Of a DNA stretch of 64,000 nt, positions 60,561-64,000 are shown piece by piece. Under the pieces are notes generated by a model. That model was not told the origin of the DNA. It saw only the letters and a program-made list of their open reading frames with translations, and did not search any database. The DNA is from Salvator merianae (lineage: Eukaryota > Chordata > Lepidosauria > Squamata > Teiidae). How positions within the stretch are numbered: the first letter of the stretch is position 1; each line of letters opens with the position of its first letter. The position numbers and the translations under genes are program-made. The stretch spans positions 55,838 through 119,837 of the forward strand of contig QVOM02000075.1 in assembly GCA_003586115.2 (NCBI GenBank). Direction: 5' to 3'.

Positions 60561-62335
60561 CTTTACCTTCACCCCGTTGCTGGTGGAGGGGGTCAGCTGA
60601 TACGTACAAAACCGTCTTCCAAATCTTTGCAACTTGTACAGATTTCTCTTCCATCCCAAATTGGCGCTGAAAGAGTCAGACTGGAAGTTATCTTTCTTTG
60701 GATGGATTTTAGTATTTTTGCTGGCCGACAAAGGCTCAGGGTCATACCGGCTTCTGAGCATACCAGGTCGTCCAAAAGGCGTCATTTCCCCTAAATCTGG
60801 CTGCTGGAACTTCTGTCAATACGTAATTGCAAACATTACTAGGATTTCCTCCTCCTGATAAATGACGGCAATTAAAATGCTATCCTCGCGCCGAATGGTT
60901 ACTTTTAAAAAAGAACCGTGCCCGTATTTTTGCTGTCATGCAAAAGCTCTGGTTTACTTTTGCTTACTGCTCTTATCATCAGCATTATCAACCCATTTTT
61001 TGGTCCAGTGCTCCCCGCAGTTTCCCCTGGAACTGCTTGTTTGTGGCAGTTGTTTTCCCTAATTTATTTTCAGAATTATTAAACGTAAATTGAAACGCGG
61101 CCTTGTTCCTCGGCGTTAATCCTCGCGCCTAGTGGCTCACTTGCAAATCCCCCCTTGGGTCGTCTGCCAGGAAATGATGGATGAGTGTTGAGGCCTGTCC
61201 GGACAGGGCGGGGGGGGGGCAACTTTCATCGCCTGCCGCTTGCGTAGGGCAAGAAGCGCGTTGGCACGGCACCAGGGTGGCCGAAAGTGTGGGGGCCCCC
61301 GCGGCCCCCCGCCGGAGCACATTTCGGCCATCTGGTCCCCCGCTGGGGGACCCGGACGAGGGCGAGGCGGCCGCCGGGCTGCAAAGACGGTTGGCGAGGG
61401 GAACAGATGTTCCGAATCGGCGCACCGAGCCTGGAGCATTCCTCTGCGATTAGGCCAGATTTCTGGACGCCCTCTTGCCGCCTCCGGAGACGAACGGGGA
61501 TGCCAAGCCGTTGGCGCGGGCCGGGTGAAAAATGGAGGGGGGGGGGTCCGTCCCCATGACATCATTTGTCAAGGAAAGTGGAGCACCTGGCGCCACAGGC
61601 CTGCACCGGTGTGATGTGAGCAACAGCCGTCTGGAGGAACCCTGGAAGTGCTCGGTGGGATGGAAACGCGGGCTGGCCTCTTCCCAAGCACACGGGGAGC
61701 GAAACTCCAAAAAAAGGCAGGCAGGCCGTAGCAGCAACTTCAAATCCCCGCCTCCCCCCTCCTGAAGAAAAAGGAAATCACACAGAAGGATTTAGGCAGC
61801 TTCTCCGTTTCCACCCTCCAGAAAATTCTTGCACACATTTATCTGCCCTGTCCACTTAGAACGCATCGGCACTGCTTCCCACAAAAAAAAGGCCTCCAAG
61901 CGGTTTGCCAGGCAAGGCACGGAAAGAAGAAGAATCTGGCACCGGCTGTTTTTCCAAAAAGGGGTCTGAAGAGGTGGGATCAGCCGTGGCATCTCCGGAA
62001 GAAGCCCGTGGGAAACCCCTTCGAGTGAAGGGGTGCCTTGATATCATCGGTAATATTTAACAGTGGATCTTCTTTATTGGCAAAGGGGCTGGATAGAAAA
62101 CAGAATAGGGCCTTGGATGCAAAGGCCAAGGCTGAGTCCGAGGCAGGCTCGGGATGGCAGTTTTCGTGGTGTGTGCAGCAGGGCCTCTGGGCATGTACAG
62201 AGTTGGGCCCATGCAGGATGGTCCATAAATACCCATTCCGCACCTCGTGCTGGTGGAAAGGTTGCTTCTTAGCAACTGTGGCACTCTGGGGTGGGGGGGG
62301 CGTAATCCTTGCTTGCCCCTCCTGTTGTCTTCTGC

Positions 62336-62500
62336 TAAGAACCTAAGAGGAGCTGGATCAGGCCAGGGCCCATCCAGTCCAGCCTCCTGTCTCGCCCAGT
62401 GGCCCACCAGTTGCTTCTGGGCATCTCAAGCAGAAGGTGAAGGGAAAACCTTCACCTGCTCTCCATCCCTGCAAATGGCCTTGAGAGCATCCTGCCTGCA
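62336..62500 (+). repeat. ~250-bp interspersed repeat, copy G
   Basis: It contains GAGCTGGATCAGGCCAGGGC, CCAGTTGCTTCTGGGCATCT and CTGCAAATGGCC. It ends just before the TMEM59L GC-rich island. Confidence 0.85.
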
Positions 62501-62579
62501 CCCCCCCTTTCCCTCGCTGCCCTTGCAGGCGACCCTTCCCTGGGGAGCCTGTGGCTGGCTGCTGAGCTTGGGGCTTCCT

Positions 62580-62830
62580 GCCCGGCGTCCTCTGTGCATG
62601 CTCACGAACTCTGCCTGCACCTTGCGTCCCGGGCGGCCAGAAGGCAAGCCGCAGCCGGTCCTCAGTCCCGGCGGTTCCCCAGTCCCCGCGCCTCTGCGGG
62701 GCCCCTCCCCTCCCCGCCCGCCGTGCTGGAGGCTCCTCCCCTCCCCTCCCCTCCCCTCCCTCCCCTCCCGGCTGCTCCTGCGCGCGCCCGCCTCCTGCAG
62801 CTGCTGCTGCTGCTGCCGGCTCTCTCGGCC
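62580..62830 (+). promoter_or_regulatory. TMEM59L GC-rich promoter / 5' UTR
   Basis: A GC- and CpG-rich island begins near 62580 and continues past exon 1. It includes a block of CCCCTCCCCTCC repeats (62735-62770) that could bind Sp-type factors. There is no TATA box. The transcription start cannot be placed. Confidence 0.6.
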
Positions 62831-63034
62831 ATGGCTGGGGCTGCGCGCGGGGCGGCCAGGCGGATGGCGCTGGGGCTGCTGGCGGGGCTGGCGCTGGGGG
62901 GGCTGGTGCAGGCGCCCCCGCCGTCCCCGCCGCCCGCCCGGACCCCCGACCCCTGGGCCGCCCAGCTGGGCGACATCTCCGCCTGCCAAGCGCGCTGCGC
63001 CCGCAGCCTCCGCGACGCCGCCGGTGCCCGCCAG
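62831..63034 (+). CDS. TMEM59L: Transmembrane protein 59-like, exon 1 (partial; continues beyond window)
   Basis: ATG at 62831 opens 68 codons ending at a CAG|GTGCAG donor in phase 0. The start encodes a hydrophobic signal segment (MALGLLAGLALGGLVQA, residues 12-28), then a proline-rich spacer (PPPSPPPARTP), then DPWAAQLGDISACQARCA. The 'D-P-(W/F)-A-x-QLGD...C..RC' start of the luminal domain is typical of the TMEM59/TMEM59L family. TMEM59L (BSMAP) is a type I Golgi/endosomal glycoprotein expressed mainly in brain that interferes with APP maturation. The choice of TMEM59L over TMEM59 also rests on its head-to-head position with CRLF1, as in human. No second exon lies in the remaining 1 kb. 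A weaker alternative donor is at 63024. Confidence 0.88.
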
Positions 63035-63346
63035 GTGCAGTGCCGCTCCGCGGGGGCGGGGGGGGGGCTGGCGAGGGGGGGGCGGGAGGAGGGGCGGGCC
63101 AGGGGGCGCAGCGGCCCTGGAGGAGGGGGCGGGAGGACCCCCCCCATTCCCCCATCGCACCCACCTTCCTCCTTGCGCATCCTCTAGGCCGCTCCGAAAA
63201 AAGAAGGGCCACCATTTTTGTCTCCCCCCACCTTCCCAGCTTGGGGGGAGAGGGTGCCCAGGCGTGCACGCGCGCACTTACATTCACACATGCACGGGGA
63301 GCAGGAGGGAGGGAGATGCGCGTACAAAGGAATTTAAAAACGCCCC

Positions 63347-63385
63347 CATGGATGGATGGATGGAAGGAAGGAAGGAAGGAAGGAA
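63347..63385. repeat. (GGAT)n-(GGAA)n microsatellite
   Basis: Short GGAT then GGAA tetranucleotide runs in TMEM59L intron 1. Confidence 0.9.
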
Positions 63386-63663
63386 GACGCGACCTCCTTG
63401 TGCCGCGCGCCCCGCGGGTCCCTCCTTCCTCCCGTCTGCGTCGCGGGGGCTGTGGGGGTCATTCCGATTTTGGCCCCAGGGTCTTTTTCCAGGCCTTGGA
63501 CTGGCCACCGCCAAGCGAAGCATCTTTGCCTTGATTGGGGTGGACACAAGGGGCTTAAAAGCAGGTTGGGGAAGAAGCTGCCTCCATCCCCGAGGCCAGA
63601 GGGCCTCTCCTGGCCTTGAAAGCGAATTAGAAGTGAGATGGCAACACTGGCGTCCACACGCTG

Positions 63664-63822
63664 TCGCCTCTAAGGTGGAGAGCAGGCAGGATGCCTCTAA
63701 AAGGCCCTTTGCAGGGAGTGGGGAGCAGGTGAAGGTTTTGCTTTCATCTTCTGCTTAGTGTGAGACAGGATGCTGGACTAGATGGGCTGTGACCTGATCC
63801 AGCAGGGCTCCTCTTATGTCAT
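63664..63822 (-). repeat. ~250-bp interspersed repeat, copy H (reverse)
   Basis: It contains CAGGCAGGATGCCTCTAAAA, GTGAAGGTTTTGCTTTCATC and GACCTGATCCAGCAGGGCTC, the reverse complement of the family words. Confidence 0.85.
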
Positions 63823-63869
63823 TAGATGAGGTTCTCTTGGTTATATCACCACTTTCAGAAGTTCAAGGG

Positions 63870-64000
63870 GTTGAAACGCAGACAGGGCCTTCTTGGTGGT
63901 AGTCCCCAGACTACGGCGAAGTCTCCTCTGACATGCACCAGACACCTTTGTCTTATACATTCAGAACAATTGCTGAAGACGCTCCTATTTACCCAGACCT
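63870..64000 (+). mobile_element. L2-like LINE relic running off the window
   Basis: The sequence from GGGCCTTCTTGGTGGTAGTC through TGCACCAGACACCTTTGTCT to ATTGCTGAAGACGCTCCTAT translates, with frame breaks, to the L2 C-terminal pattern 'RAFLVVxPxL...APDTFVxYI'. Confidence 0.6.

Larger units (their letters stand above)
53440..62580. other. CRLF1-TMEM59L intergenic interval, no gene seen
   Basis: No exon-like sequence was recognised on either strand. Content is decayed LINE and SINE copies, some given separately, and single-copy-looking sequence that could hold enhancers for either divergent neighbour. Head-to-head spacing of about 11 kb between the two start codons means they do not share a compact bidirectional promoter. 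Confidence 0.6.

Noticed and set aside
62247..63758. A 503-codon open frame on the plus strand over TMEM59L exon 1
   Set aside because: It is in a different frame from the TMEM59L exon, is extremely Pro/Arg/Gly-rich, and crosses a repeat copy, a promoter island and an intron. It arises because GC-rich DNA has few stop codons.

Overview
The window is vertebrate nuclear DNA, most likely from a squamate reptile. Genes have many short exons with GT/AG splice sites, and introns are full of decayed interspersed repeats and microsatellites. I see remnants of Bov-B-like, L1-like, CR1-like and L2/Rex1-like LINEs, tRNA-derived SINEs, three copies of a foldback hAT-like element and a recurring ~250-bp repeat. 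I recognise the lineage only from these repeat types and from protein divergence, so the species is unknown.

Layout. (1) 0.6-1.9 kb looks like the 3' end of an unidentified plus-strand gene. (2) 3.6-6.5 kb holds a complete five-exon PRSS57 (neutrophil serine protease 4). (3) 10.4-18.7 kb holds a complete five-exon FSTL3. (4) 21.4-24.5 kb holds a complete UBA52 (ubiquitin fused to ribosomal protein eL40) with a GC-rich 5'-TOP-type promoter. (5) 29.1-32.6 kb holds four exons of REX1BD; its first coding exon is not certain. (6) 34.1-51.7 kb on the minus strand holds CRLF1 in eight exons, the last a 24-nt coding piece. (7) 62.8-63.0 kb holds the first exon of TMEM59L in a GC-rich island; the rest lies beyond the window. 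A 136-base run of N (51894-52029) sits just upstream of CRLF1 exon 1.

How it fits together. UBA52 - REX1BD - CRLF1(-) - TMEM59L(+) is the order I know from human 19p13.11, with CRLF1 and TMEM59L head to head. PRSS57 and FSTL3 are neighbours in human 19p13.3 but point at each other there, whereas both are on the plus strand here. The window therefore appears to span a rearrangement junction between FSTL3 and UBA52, plus a local inversion involving PRSS57. The genes do not form one pathway: they are an immune protease, an activin/GDF antagonist, a ribosomal/ubiquitin housekeeping gene, a poorly characterised small protein, a secreted cytokine-receptor subunit and a Golgi membrane protein. I found no candidate for a new multi-gene system. 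The most interesting signals are the gene order, a telomere-like repeat in FSTL3, the short CRLF1 last exon and the foldback element family.
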